DNA from: a bacterium
Lineage (GTDB): Bacteria; Patescibacteriota; Minisyncoccia; UBA6257; 02-FULL-45-10c
Direction: 5' to 3'
Length of the DNA: 37,014 nt
Assembly (NCBI GenBank): GCA_030646915.1
Contig: JAUSKT010000011.1
Location: 1 to 37,014 of the forward strand
Made by a program: the position numbers and the translations under genes. The notes beneath the pieces were generated by a model. It was given only the letters and a program-made list of their open reading frames with translations, searched no databases and had not been told where the DNA came from. This document shows positions 9,118-18,121 of this stretch, piece by piece. Position 1 is the first letter of the stretch. Each line of letters begins with the position of its first letter.

Positions 9118-10266
9118 CTACAAGGCGCCTCGTTTAATTTTCTCCCTTATTTTTTCTACAAAAGTATTAAAAAAATATAAGTTATGGAAGGTCAGCAATT
9201 TTAACGGAGTAATTTCATTTGCTTTCAATAAATGGCAGATATAACTCCTGGTATAAGTCTGGCAGACAAAACATCCGCATGTTTTATCCAAGTAATTTTT
9301 ATCTTTTAGAAACTTAGATTTCCGCAAATCCAATTTGCCAATGCTGGTAAAAGCAATTCCCCGCCTCGCATAATGAGTCGGAACAATACAGTCAAAGGTA
9401 TCAATTCCATTTTTAATTATATTTTCCATATCTTCCAAATAGCCGATTCCTAAAAGATGCCGGGGTTTTTGTTCGTCCAAATACGGCATTGTCCATTTCA
9501 ATATTTGATCCATTGCCTTTTTGTCTTCGCCTAAATCTCCGCCAATCCCATAACCAGGGAATCCGAGTGAATTAATAAATTGAGAAGCTTCTTCTCTTAA
9601 ATCCTTAAATCTGGATCCTTGCACAATTCCAAAAAGCGCCTGCTTGCTTTTAACTTCTTTCCGGCAAATCTTCGCCCAATTATGAGTTTTTCTTAAAGAT
9701 TCTTTTACATATTCATAAGTGGAAAGCGGCGGAGTGCATTCATCAAAAGTAAAAATAATATCCGCCCCTAAATCCTGCTGGATTTTCATGGATTCTTTTG
9801 GCCCCAAAAAAAGCTTGCTGCCATCCAATGGCGAACGGAAATGAACTCCATCGTCGGTTATTGTAACGGATTTCGGCTGATTACTTTTTTCAATAATCTC
9901 TTTTCTTTCGTTGCCGGGAAAATATTTTAAAACTTTACCTACTTTCAAATCACGGCCGAATCCTAGACTGAAGACTTGAAACCCGCCGGAATCAGTCATA
10001 ATTGGCTTTTGCCAATTCATAAATTTATGCAAACCGCCATTAGCTTTAACAATTTTTTCTCCCGGCTTTAAATGCAAATGGAAAGTATTAGAAATTATAA
10101 TCCGGCTCTTCGCTTGAGCCGCTTCCTCGCTAGTTAAAGTTTTAACAACTGCCTGTGTTGCCACCGTTACCAATGCCGGAGTCTCAACAACTCCATGAGG
10201 CGTCTCCAATAGCCCCAGTCGCGCCCGACTTTTTTTAGACTTTTTTAAAATTTTAAAACTAATCAT
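9118..10266 (-). CDS. tgt: tRNA-guanine transglycosylase
   Basis: MTDSGGFQVFSL, FDECTPP, LFGIVQGS, zinc motif CGCFVCQTYTRSYICHL. Confidence 0.93.
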   Translation of the reverse strand: MISFKILKKSKKSRARLGLLETPHGVVETPALVTVATQAVVKTLTSEEAAQAKSRIIISNTFHLHLKPGEKIVKANGGLHKFMNWQKPIMTDSGGFQVFSLGFGRDLKVGKVLKYFPGNERKEIIEKSNQPKSVTITDDGVHFRSPLDGSKLFLGPKESMKIQQDLGADIIFTFDECTPPLSTYEYVKESLRKTHNWAKICRKEVKSKQALFGIVQGSRFKDLREEASQFINSLGFPGYGIGGDLGEDKKAMDQILKWTMPYLDEQKPRHLLGIGYLEDMENIIKNGIDTFDCIVPTHYARRGIAFTSIGKLDLRKSKFLKDKNYLDKTCGCFVCQTYTRSYICHLLKANEITPLKLLTFHNLYFFNTFVEKIREKIKRGAL

Positions 10267-10267
10267 A

Positions 10268-10693
10268 TTAGAATCTTACTGGAATCCTTAATTCATCTGC
10301 ATGCTCCGGCAATCCTGAGGGGTTATCTTTTTCTAAAACTATAGTGCCATTATCTGTTGCCGGCTTTTTAAATTCAAGAGTGGCTTTAAATGGCACAAAA
10401 TTTTCCGTCATCCATTCATCCTGCGCCTGCGCAATAGCCAAACCAATTTCTTTGCCATTGCCATCTAATAATTTTATGGGGAAAGACGCTTCAAAAAACC
10501 AATATCCGCGGGCAAAACCAATAACTATTAAAGGGCTTTTGATAAGACTATTGGGGGCTACATTCTTTAATTGAATAAGATCTGATTTATCCGCAAGTGA
10601 TGCTCCTTGAAAATTTCTCCATAAAAAAATCCCAGCAGCCAAAATTAAAAAAATGCCAACTAAAATAACTTTTAAATAAGATGTTTTAAGCAT
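10268..10693 (-). CDS. Gmad2-like immunoglobulin-fold protein with N-terminal anchor
   Basis: PNSLIKSPLIVIGFARGYWFFEASFPIKLLDGNGKEIG. Confidence 0.7.
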   Translation of the reverse strand: MLKTSYLKVILVGIFLILAAGIFLWRNFQGASLADKSDLIQLKNVAPNSLIKSPLIVIGFARGYWFFEASFPIKLLDGNGKEIGLAIAQAQDEWMTENFVPFKATLEFKKPATDNGTIVLEKDNPSGLPEHADELRIPVRF

Positions 10694-10711
10694 AGTTCTA
10701 TATTAATACAA

Positions 10712-10731
10712 AATCGCCTTGAAAGGCGATT
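10712..10731 (-). terminator. hairpin, probable terminator
   Basis: AATCGCCTT ga AAGGCGATT followed by a T-rich run. Confidence 0.45.
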
Positions 10732-11143
10732 AATTTTCTTTTGGCAATTTATCCATAAGAAAAAGCTGAGTGGAACCTTTTTTGGCCATAAATTGCTTGG
10801 TTTCCTCTGGGCTAGCCCCAACTACTATAGATGGCATTTCTTTGTCCGTCTTGATCACCACACCATTAAGATCTAGGGGCACTACTTGAAATTGTAATCC
10901 GCCGCTTGGCAAAATATGAAGTTCAATCCTCATTTTAGGAGGAACAACGCCATCTTGAGATACCCTAAAACTTGCAACTGTCATAGCATCAATTAAACTG
11001 CATATCAATTGATATATGATAGTGCTCAAATGATTCGAATCCTTTGTTTCTGAAATTCGGGAAATGTCTTCTATAAAAGCCGTTGCAAAATCTAATTGGA
11101 ATTTTTTGGTATCCTGCTTACGGCAGACTTCTATAGATTTCAT
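10730..11143 (-). CDS. hypothetical protein
   Basis: 137-aa ORF on the coding strand of the local gene run; no family recognised. Confidence 0.6.
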   Translation of the reverse strand: MKSIEVCRKQDTKKFQLDFATAFIEDISRISETKDSNHLSTIIYQLICSLIDAMTVASFRVSQDGVVPPKMRIELHILPSGGLQFQVVPLDLNGVVIKTDKEMPSIVVGASPEETKQFMAKKGSTQLFLMDKLPKEN

Positions 11144-11206
11144 CCAGTATTTAATTTTTTAAGAATTACTCAGACTATACAGCTAACAGGGAGATTTTTC
11201 AATAAC

Positions 11207-11235
11207 TTGACAAAATAATAGTAATATGCTATACT
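11207..11235 (+). promoter_or_regulatory. sigma70-like promoter for the 3D-domain gene
   Basis: TTGACA - 17 nt - TATACT. Confidence 0.8.
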
Positions 11236-11284
11236 ATATATAATGTGATAAATGCCCTAAGCGGGGCGTTTTTTATACAGAAAT

Positions 11285-11761
11285 ATGAAGAAAATCAAAT
11301 TCAGCCTATATAGAACAGCCCAAAACTTTATTTCTAAGACTGGACCTTATACCTTAGCTCTGGTTTTTGCCCTGCAGACAGCAAGCCCTTTATTGCCTGG
11401 AAATGCCCCTCATTTTCAAGAAACAGTTTCTCAAAGTTCTTTAATGAGCGAAACCAGCGGTCCGGTTATTATGAAAAAACTGGAAGTTACCCTGACTGGC
11501 TACTCCTCTACTCCGGATCAAACTGACAGCACTCCTTTTATTACCGCATCTGGAAGAAGGGTAAGAGATGGGATTATAGCTTCTAATGTATTGCCGTTTG
11601 GAACTAAAGTGCAAATTCCGGAAATTTTCGGCGATAAAATCTTTACCGTGGAAGACCGGATGCACCGCCGGTTCAATGACCGCGCCGATATCTGGTTTCC
11701 AGACAGATCAACTGCGCTAAAATTCGGAATCCAAAAAGCCACCATGATTGCATTCCTTTAA
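11285..11761 (+). CDS. 3D (Asp-Asp-Asp) domain secreted protein
   Basis: LTGYSSTPDQTDSTPFITASGRRVRDGIIASNVLPFGTKVQIP...VEDRMHRRFNDRADIWF. Confidence 0.88.
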   Translation: MKKIKFSLYRTAQNFISKTGPYTLALVFALQTASPLLPGNAPHFQETVSQSSLMSETSGPVIMKKLEVTLTGYSSTPDQTDSTPFITASGRRVRDGIIASNVLPFGTKVQIPEIFGDKIFTVEDRMHRRFNDRADIWFPDRSTALKFGIQKATMIAFL

Positions 11762-11762
11762 A

Positions 11763-11791
11763 TTAAAAAGCCCCAATTCGGGGCTTTTTAA
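11763..11791. terminator. bidirectional intrinsic terminator
   Basis: TTAAAAAGCCCC aattc GGGGCTTTTTAA. Confidence 0.85.
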
Positions 11792-11801
11792 TTTAATAAT
11801 C

Positions 11802-12338
11802 TTACTGTTCATCCCAAGTTCCCTTTGCTTTATTCCAAGTTCCCGTTGCTCTATCCCAAGTCATTGCTTTTTTAGAAGATTCTAAGGCTTGTTGCAAACC
11901 CTTCTTGGCTTCTTCCGGAGCTTTGGCTAAATTTTCTTTTAAAATTTCTTCGTGTCCGGAAACTTCTGCCTTAATTTTGTCTTCCAAATCTTTTACCTCT
12001 TCTTTTTTATCTTTTAATTCTTTTAATTTGTCTGTTGCCCTCTTTATTTGCTCTTCATATTTTGCAAGAGTCCTTTCGGCAATTTCTTTCTTTCCTTTTT
12101 CAATCATTTTTTGATATTCAGCCAAACGGACCGCGGCTAAGTGCAAAAACTGTTCTGCTTTATTTTTAGCATCCAAAGTAAAAAATACTTGGATTTGCTC
12201 TCTCCAGCTCTTTAAAAAATAGAGGGCGCTGTCTGGGGTGGTGCCAGGATCCGGAAGCTCTACGTGACTGGCGAAAGCTAATGCCGGAGCATTAATTATA
12301 ATAAGGCCACTGACTGTTATTAATAATTTTTTAATCAT
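11802..12338 (-). CDS. DUF5667-like secreted protein
   Basis: Start set to MIKKLLITVSG (signal peptide); PDPGTTPDSALYFLKSWREQIQVFFTLD, coiled-coil Lys/Glu-rich body. Confidence 0.7.
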   Translation of the reverse strand: MIKKLLITVSGLIIINAPALAFASHVELPDPGTTPDSALYFLKSWREQIQVFFTLDAKNKAEQFLHLAAVRLAEYQKMIEKGKKEIAERTLAKYEEQIKRATDKLKELKDKKEEVKDLEDKIKAEVSGHEEILKENLAKAPEEAKKGLQQALESSKKAMTWDRATGTWNKAKGTWDEQ

Positions 12339-12350
12339 AAATATAATTAT

Positions 12351-12387
12351 AACATAAAACTTTGCCAAGAGGGCAAAGTTTTATGTT
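12351..12387. terminator. intrinsic terminator
   Basis: AACATAAAACTTTGCC / GGCAAAGTTTTATGTT. Confidence 0.8.
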
Positions 12388-13117
12388 ATTTTAAATCTTT
12401 TCTTGCTTCTAAAAATAGGAATAGCGGAATTTCTTTTCTAATCCTGTCCTCAGCTTCTCTTCGAGGGCCGGGTTCGCTTTTTTTATTAGAATTCCATTCT
12501 TCTAAACGAGTTACGGAAAAGCCAGATTTTTGCAAAGCTTTAAAATAAACTTGGAGGGATCGGTGGAAAGAAAGCGTGAATTCATCCGGATTTTCCCCAG
12601 GATGCATCTGAATTTTTGTTTTAGATTCTGAAATATAGCTGCCTATCCTGCGATATTGAATTTTATTTTCTTCATCCCAGCCCCAGCTGGAAGCTTTAGG
12701 AACGCGAAAAGCTGGGTGGTTCATCACTAAAAATAATTTGCCATTCGGCTTTAAAACCCGGTTGCATTCCGCAAAAACCCCCTGCAAATTTTCCATATTC
12801 TGAATCGCTAAAATCAAAGTAATTTTATCAACGCTTTTATCTTTTACAGATTTAAGGTTGTCTGCTGGAGAAACCGAAAAATCCCCTTCCGGAAAATTTT
12901 TCTTTGCGATTAAAATCAATTCTTCAGCAATATCCGCCCCGATTATTTTTGCTCCTTTTTTAGAAAATTCTTTTGCAAAAAATCCCGGACCGCAGCCAAG
13001 ATCTAAAATTGTCTCCCCTTTTTTAATATCCAAAAGCCGGAGTAAATTTGGCAAAATCAAGTCTTTTTGATAATTACCTAAAACAAATTCATTTTCCCAA
13101 GAAGTGTTCTGTTTCAT
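12386..13117 (-). CDS. SAM-dependent methyltransferase
   Basis: ETILDLGCGPGFFAKEFSKKGAKIIGADIAEELI. Confidence 0.88.
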   Translation of the reverse strand: MKQNTSWENEFVLGNYQKDLILPNLLRLLDIKKGETILDLGCGPGFFAKEFSKKGAKIIGADIAEELILIAKKNFPEGDFSVSPADNLKSVKDKSVDKITLILAIQNMENLQGVFAECNRVLKPNGKLFLVMNHPAFRVPKASSWGWDEENKIQYRRIGSYISESKTKIQMHPGENPDEFTLSFHRSLQVYFKALQKSGFSVTRLEEWNSNKKSEPGPRREAEDRIRKEIPLFLFLEARKDLK

Positions 13118-13127
13118 TGAAATTTAT

Positions 13128-14369
13128 TTATTCATATCTCAGGGCTTCAATTGGATTTTTCTGAGCGGCTTTGCGCGCCGGGTAAAGGCCAAAAACCAAT
13201 CCTACGGCCGCTGAAACGCCCAAGCCCAAAAAAGCAGCTAATACCGGGAAAACAAAAACCCATTCCAAATTAGCATATTTACTCAAAACCAGCGACGTCA
13301 AGAAAGAAAGGCTAGCTCCCAGAACTATGCCGATAAACCCGCCGGTAGCCGTAAGTAAAACAGCTTCCAATAAAAATTGGGTTAAAATATTTTTTTCCGT
13401 AGCACCGATGGCCTTGCGCAAACCGATTTCGCGCGTTCTTTCCGTAACTGACACCAGCATGATATTCATAATGCCGACGCCGCCGACTAAAAGCGAAATT
13501 GCCGCCACGGCCGCCAAAAATAAAGTAAGGGCGCTGGTAACGGTACTTACCATACTCATCATCCCTTCCTGAGTTTCAATATAAAAATCATCTTTTTCCG
13601 GATCTGTAATGTTATGCATATTTCTTAGAGTAATTTTTATATCTTCAACTGTCCGGCTGACATTATTTTCAGAATCAGCCTCAACAATAATACGATGATA
13701 ATACTTAATGCCAAAAAGATACTGCTGTGCGGTAGAATAAGGGATAAAAACAGCATCATCAAAATTGACCATAGATCCGCTGCCTTTTTTCTTTAAAACG
13801 CCGACGACTCTCAAGCTCCTTCCTTTTGATTTAATTTTTTGGCCGATAGCTTCCGATGAGCCAAAAAGTTCTTCTTTTACTTTAGAGCCGATAACAACTA
13901 CATCCGCCCTTCCCTTCACGTCTTCTCCGGTAAAAAAATCACCATTTTCAATCTCGAGATCGTAAATCTTAACAACTAAATCATCTACGCCGAAAATAGT
14001 TAAGCGATAACTTTCATTTTGGTAAGTTGCGCTGGCAGATCCAAAAACAAGAGGCATAATTTTTGCCAAATTGGGAACATTGGATTTTTTCTTTAATGCT
14101 TCAACATCCCTTTCCTTCAAAGAATCGCCAAACATGGTACCTAAAGAATCCATAATTCCTTTTGGCTGGCGGCCCGGCAATATTGCAATGGTTTTCGAAC
14201 CTATGGTTTGTATTTGGCTAAGAATCAAATTCTGGGCGCCTTCGCCCAAAGACATCACCATCATTATGGCGGTAATGCCAATAACAATGCCCAAAATAGT
14301 AAGCGAAGACCGGGATTTATTCGCTTCAAGCCCCCTTAATGCAGTTTTTAAATTATATTTAAAAATCAT
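13128..14369 (-). CDS. MacB-like/FtsX-family ABC transporter permease
   Basis: ALRGLEANKSRSSLTILGIVIGITAIMMVMSLGEG; SVTERTREIGLRKAIGA; LYPARKAAQKNPIEALRYE. Confidence 0.92.
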   Translation of the reverse strand: MIFKYNLKTALRGLEANKSRSSLTILGIVIGITAIMMVMSLGEGAQNLILSQIQTIGSKTIAILPGRQPKGIMDSLGTMFGDSLKERDVEALKKKSNVPNLAKIMPLVFGSASATYQNESYRLTIFGVDDLVVKIYDLEIENGDFFTGEDVKGRADVVVIGSKVKEELFGSSEAIGQKIKSKGRSLRVVGVLKKKGSGSMVNFDDAVFIPYSTAQQYLFGIKYYHRIIVEADSENNVSRTVEDIKITLRNMHNITDPEKDDFYIETQEGMMSMVSTVTSALTLFLAAVAAISLLVGGVGIMNIMLVSVTERTREIGLRKAIGATEKNILTQFLLEAVLLTATGGFIGIVLGASLSFLTSLVLSKYANLEWVFVFPVLAAFLGLGVSAAVGLVFGLYPARKAAQKNPIEALRYE

Positions 14370-15085
14370 TTTTCAAAATGGTCTGTTGCATGGTGCTGAT
14401 GTTCAACTTTTACATCGCTTTCAATCGCGCCATCAATAATTTTAATAATTCTCTGGGCATGTTCGGCTGTATAAGTCTCATGAGTTATCAAAATAATCGT
14501 GTGGCCATATTCTTCATTAAGGCGCTGGATGATTTCCATAATTTTTTGGCCGGACTTGGAATCCAGATTGCCGGTCGGCTCATCGGCAAAAATAACATCG
14601 GGTTTCAAAATTAACGCCCTTGCAATAGCAACCCTTTGTTTTTCGCCGCCAGATAACTTTGTGGATTCAAAAACCGTCCGATGAGAAAGCCCGACTGCGT
14701 CAATTGCTTTATTAACCATTTCATCCCACAGATTATCTTCAATTCCTGAATAAACTAACGGCAATTTAACATTTTCAAAAACATTCGTTCTTGGTAAAAG
14801 ATTGAAAGACTGAAAAATAAAGCCCATTTTCTTATTCCTGATTTGAGCTAGTTCATCATTTGTATATTCATTCATTGATTTATTTTCAAATAGATAATCT
14901 CCCTTTGTTGGTTTATCTAAAAAACCTAAAATATTTAACAAGGTGGACTTGCCCGATCCGGAGGGTCCCATAATGGCAATAAATTCCCCTTTTTCTACCT
15001 TAAAAGAAACGCCGTTTAAAGCCGGCGTCTCCACATCATCTTCGTAAATCTTCTGTAAATTTTTAACTTCTATTAAACTCATCAA
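14366..15085 (-). CDS. ABC transporter ATP-binding protein (LolD/MacB type)
   Basis: Walker A GPSGSGKST; signature LSGGEKQRVAIARAL; Walker B VIFADEPTGNLD. Confidence 0.95.
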   Translation of the reverse strand: MMSLIEVKNLQKIYEDDVETPALNGVSFKVEKGEFIAIMGPSGSGKSTLLNILGFLDKPTKGDYLFENKSMNEYTNDELAQIRNKKMGFIFQSFNLLPRTNVFENVKLPLVYSGIEDNLWDEMVNKAIDAVGLSHRTVFESTKLSGGEKQRVAIARALILKPDVIFADEPTGNLDSKSGQKIMEIIQRLNEEYGHTIILITHETYTAEHAQRIIKIIDGAIESDVKVEHQHHATDHFEK

Positions 15086-15097
15086 TTAATTATTAAT

Positions 15098-16651
15098 TTA
15101 TTCTAAAGAAGTAATTACTTTATCGTTTTCTTTAAGGCCTTCTAAAATTTCATATCCAACCAATCCCTTAATGCCAACCTTAACCATCGCCTCTTTTACT
15201 TCATTACCCTCAAGAACTCTGACGAATTTATTTCCGTCTTTGGTAAGAAGAGCGCGCTGAGGAATAAAAATCGCATTTTCCGCCTTAGCAGTCACTATAT
15301 CAACATTGGCAGTCATGCCGGATTTCACCCGGCTATCGCTGTTAGCGAATTGCAGCGTTGTTTTATAAGTTGCAACCCCTTCAATCATAGTTTCCGCTGG
15401 ATCAATTTTTATAACCTTTGCTAAGAAAATATCATCATTACTATAAGCATCTAAAGTCAGATTAGCTTCGTCGCCAATTTTAATTTTTGCAATATCAGCT
15501 TCCGGTATATTGACTTCAATCTGAAATTTATCTCCGCTAATTACCGATATGATTTCTGCGCTGGCAGATACAATTTCACCAGCCTTAGCATCAATTTTTG
15601 TCACGATACCGTTAATAGGCGACCTTAAATAGGTTTTAGATAATTGAGCTTCATAATTTTGGACATCAGCTGCAGCCTTATCAACATTGGCTTTTTGAGC
15701 ATTAATCTGCTCTTCGATAGTTCCGGCTTTTTCAAGCACTAATTCTTTTTCAGCTAAAGCCAGCGCTGACTCGGAGCTTCGCCATGATTCTTCCGCTGTT
15801 GATAAATTTATAGTTGCCGTGCTTACATTTGTCCGGCCGGTGGAAACATCGCTCTTCCAACTGTCAATTGTAGCTTGAGTCAAATTAGTATTTATAGAAA
15901 GAGTACTCAATGTCAAAGAGACTTTATCTAAGAATATTTTAATTTGGCCAAGGCTCGCCTTAGCAACCCAGACATAATCAACAAGATCACTGCTGATAGT
16001 TAATTTGTTAAGGGATACTTCCCATGAGCTTAAAACATTTCCCACTGTCACCCGTGAATCCTCTATCTCATTCTTAAACTGGCTACTGCTCGGAGTGAAA
16101 ATAAGAGTAGGGCTGGCGCTTTCAATATTATTAAACAATTGATCGGCTTTGGCCCTAATGGCATCATCGCTTTTAAGATAAGCATCCCGCAACCTATCCA
16201 TTAAAACTTTTTTGGAATCATCGAGGCTGGTTTTGGCGTTTAATACTTTAACTTCTTGGACATTTATCTCCTCTTGCCTTGTGCCCCTTAAAAGTTCGCT
16301 GAGTTTCGCTTCCTGCGATTTTAAAGTTGCCCGGGAAGCGGATAGTTGGGCGGCTAAATCAGCGTTATCTTGCTGAAGCAGTATCTGCCCCACTCTAACC
16401 TCATCACCGACTTCAACATTAATGCGCGATAATCTCCCGCTTTTCTCAAACGCCAAATTAACATCCTGCGCAGCCTTAACCCGGCCGGTCACGCTCACCT
16501 CTTGAATAACATCCCCTTTCTTAATAATAAAAAAATCATATTTTGGCGCCGGATTTCCACTAAATAAAAAATAGGAGATAATAATTACTCCCAAAATGGA
16601 ACCTATTGTTATATAAATATGATTTTTAATATAGCTATACAAAAAACCCAT
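15098..16651 (-). CDS. HlyD/MacA-like periplasmic adaptor
   Basis: VTGRVKAAQDVNLAFEKSGRLSRINVEVGDEVRVGQILLQQD; coiled coil; YLRSPINGIVTKIDAKAGEIV; probable start MGFLYSYIKN. Confidence 0.9.
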   Translation of the reverse strand: MGFLYSYIKNHIYITIGSILGVIIISYFLFSGNPAPKYDFFIIKKGDVIQEVSVTGRVKAAQDVNLAFEKSGRLSRINVEVGDEVRVGQILLQQDNADLAAQLSASRATLKSQEAKLSELLRGTRQEEINVQEVKVLNAKTSLDDSKKVLMDRLRDAYLKSDDAIRAKADQLFNNIESASPTLIFTPSSSQFKNEIEDSRVTVGNVLSSWEVSLNKLTISSDLVDYVWVAKASLGQIKIFLDKVSLTLSTLSINTNLTQATIDSWKSDVSTGRTNVSTATINLSTAEESWRSSESALALAEKELVLEKAGTIEEQINAQKANVDKAAADVQNYEAQLSKTYLRSPINGIVTKIDAKAGEIVSASAEIISVISGDKFQIEVNIPEADIAKIKIGDEANLTLDAYSNDDIFLAKVIKIDPAETMIEGVATYKTTLQFANSDSRVKSGMTANVDIVTAKAENAIFIPQRALLTKDGNKFVRVLEGNEVKEAMVKVGIKGLVGYEILEGLKENDKVITSLE

Positions 16652-16682
16652 ATTATTATTATTATTATAACCCAACAATCTG

Positions 16683-16970
16683 CTATTCCCTAAAGAGCAA
16701 GCTTAAAAGCTTAACTAAGACAAAAGCAGCCAAACCATAACCGATCATTGCCGCAACCGCAGACCATTCTAAAAATCCATTTCCGCTGAAATAAGTATTC
16801 TGAAAAATTCCCCTAAAAGGATATATCAGCCAATCAGTAAGCGAATAAAGCCCTCGAACAACTGCCGCATAAGAACTGGCTGCCAAAAGCTTTAAAACCA
16901 GCCTTAAAGTCAAAACAACCTCCAATAAGGCGGTTAAATATTTAACTAAAGAAACTAAAGAATTAAACAT
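16683..16970 (-). CDS. YggT family membrane protein
   Basis: YLTALLEVVLTLRLVLKLL...LTDWLIYPFRGIF. Confidence 0.7.
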   Translation of the reverse strand: MFNSLVSLVKYLTALLEVVLTLRLVLKLLAASSYAAVVRGLYSLTDWLIYPFRGIFQNTYFSGNGFLEWSAVAAMIGYGLAAFVLVKLLSLLFRE

Positions 16971-17008
16971 AGTATTAAATTATTATAAATAAAGTTTTGA
17001 ATTTTTAC

Positions 17009-17153
17009 AATGAAACTCCACAGACTAAAGTCCGGGGTTTCTTTATATCGCAAGCTTCGCATATCCGGCACTACACCTAGGTGTAGTGCCGGATATGCCA
17101 ACTATTCCCGGCCCGAAGGCCGTGGTTTTAGTAGGGTATTTAGGCATATAAAA
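17009..17153. repeat. family II palindromic element, copy 1 (145 nt)
   Basis: Homologous end to end with 23798-23942; central perfect 40-bp palindrome 17059-17098. Confidence 0.9.
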
Positions 17154-17174
17154 TCCCTGATAATACAGGGATTT
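17151..17174. terminator. hairpin terminator adjoining family II copy 1
   Basis: AAATCCCTG ataata CAGGGATTT. Confidence 0.65.
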
Positions 17175-17184
17175 TTTAATTCTT

Positions 17185-17613
17185 TTAACGAAGATTGTAA
17201 AGATATAACAATGCTGCCCAGCCGCTCGGCATCATATCCGGAGGCGATTCCAACGACTTTCCATATCGCACCGCCATTTCCAAAAAATATCTGGCATGGA
17301 AAAATGCCTCTAAAATGGAATGGGTTGTTTTCAGCCACCTAAAGTTATCCGCCGTCGTAAATTTCTTGCCAGTACCCCCCTTAACGATCTCTAGAAACCA
17401 ACTATTTAGTTTTCTTCCCAGAAGAAGTTCTTCTAATGCCACCACCATCTCTTCGGTGATGCCCTGCAGATGATAGACCTTAAAACTCTGGTGGTAAAAT
17501 CGATAGATAAAATCTTCGCTTAATCTTGAAGATTCATCTAACAACTGCTCAAGGCGAGGAAGATTTTTTTTGATATTCCGCAAAAGTCTGACTCTTTGCT
17601 TATCTTCATCCAT
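17185..17613 (-). CDS. conserved-looking hypothetical protein
   Basis: Start moved to MDEDKQR with AAGAGA upstream; TTHSILEAFFHARYFLEMAVRYGKSLESPPDMMPSGWAALLYL. Confidence 0.6.
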   Translation of the reverse strand: MDEDKQRVRLLRNIKKNLPRLEQLLDESSRLSEDFIYRFYHQSFKVYHLQGITEEMVVALEELLLGRKLNSWFLEIVKGGTGKKFTTADNFRWLKTTHSILEAFFHARYFLEMAVRYGKSLESPPDMMPSGWAALLYLYNLR

Positions 17614-17664
17614 TTTTATCTCTTTTAAGGTGCTCAATGCTCCCAAAATATTAACAAAATAAAA

Positions 17665-17703
17665 TTAAAAATACAATCCTTAGATTAAGGATTGTATTTT
17701 TAA
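17665..17703. terminator. terminator downstream of tRNA-Asn
   Basis: TTAAAAATACAATCCTTA gat TAAGGATTGTATTTTTAA. Confidence 0.85.
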
Positions 17704-17707
17704 TTAG

Positions 17708-17779
17708 CTCCGGGAGCAGGGATCGAACCTGCGACCGTCGCGTTAACAGCGCGCCGCTCTACCGCTGAGCTATCCCGGA
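17708..17779 (-). tRNA. tRNA-Asn(GTT), CCA not encoded
   Basis: TCCGGGATAGCTCAGCGGTAGAGCGGCGCGCTGTTAACGCGACGGTCGCAGGTTCGATCCCTGCTCCCGGAG: cloverleaf with 7-bp acceptor, anticodon GTT, T-loop GGTTCGATCC. Confidence 0.95.
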
Positions 17780-17858
17780 ATACTTAATACAATAACAAAT
17801 CTTTTAAAAAAATAAAAGATGTCCAATAAATTAAAACCGCCTTATTAGGCGGCATGAA

Positions 17859-18011
17859 TTATTTATGGAGTAAAATCTGAAAATAAAGGAATAGGGAGAA
17901 AGTTATTCCCCAGCAAATAATTTCAATATAGGGGGTATTGCATAATTTATGGAGCGCCATGGAAACGATTCCAAAAATAACAGTCAGGCTGGCTATAACA
18001 AAAATGTTCAA
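17859..18011 (-). CDS. 50-aa membrane microprotein with TTG start
   Basis: AGGAGG SD at 18017-18022, 5 nt before TTG; MNIFVIASLTVIFGIVSMALHKLCNTPYIEIICWGITFSLFLYFQILLHK; hairpin follows. Below the ORF-track cutoff. Confidence 0.6.
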   Translation of the reverse strand: MNIFVIASLTVIFGIVSMALHKLCNTPYIEIICWGITFSLFLYFQILLHK

Positions 18012-18121
18012 AATATCCTCCTAAATTTCTATTAAAAGGCTTTTGATATTATAACGAAAAAATATTCTAAATGCAACGCGAGAACCCGCCTCCGCTAAAG
18101 CGGGACGTCTAAGGAAACTTA

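Noticed and set aside
13128-16651. MacAB-like exporter as an unusual system
   Set aside because: Adaptor, ATPase and permease are a standard arrangement; nothing atypical seen.
16651-16672. (ATT)n microsatellite before the HlyD-like gene as a phase-variable switch
   Set aside because: Only about six trinucleotide units, so length change would not shift frame; no evidence of regulation.
17010-17342. 110-aa plus-strand ORF
   Set aside because: First part is family II element copy 1 and the remainder is antisense to the 17185-17613 gene; not reported as a protein, though the frame inside the element is noted.
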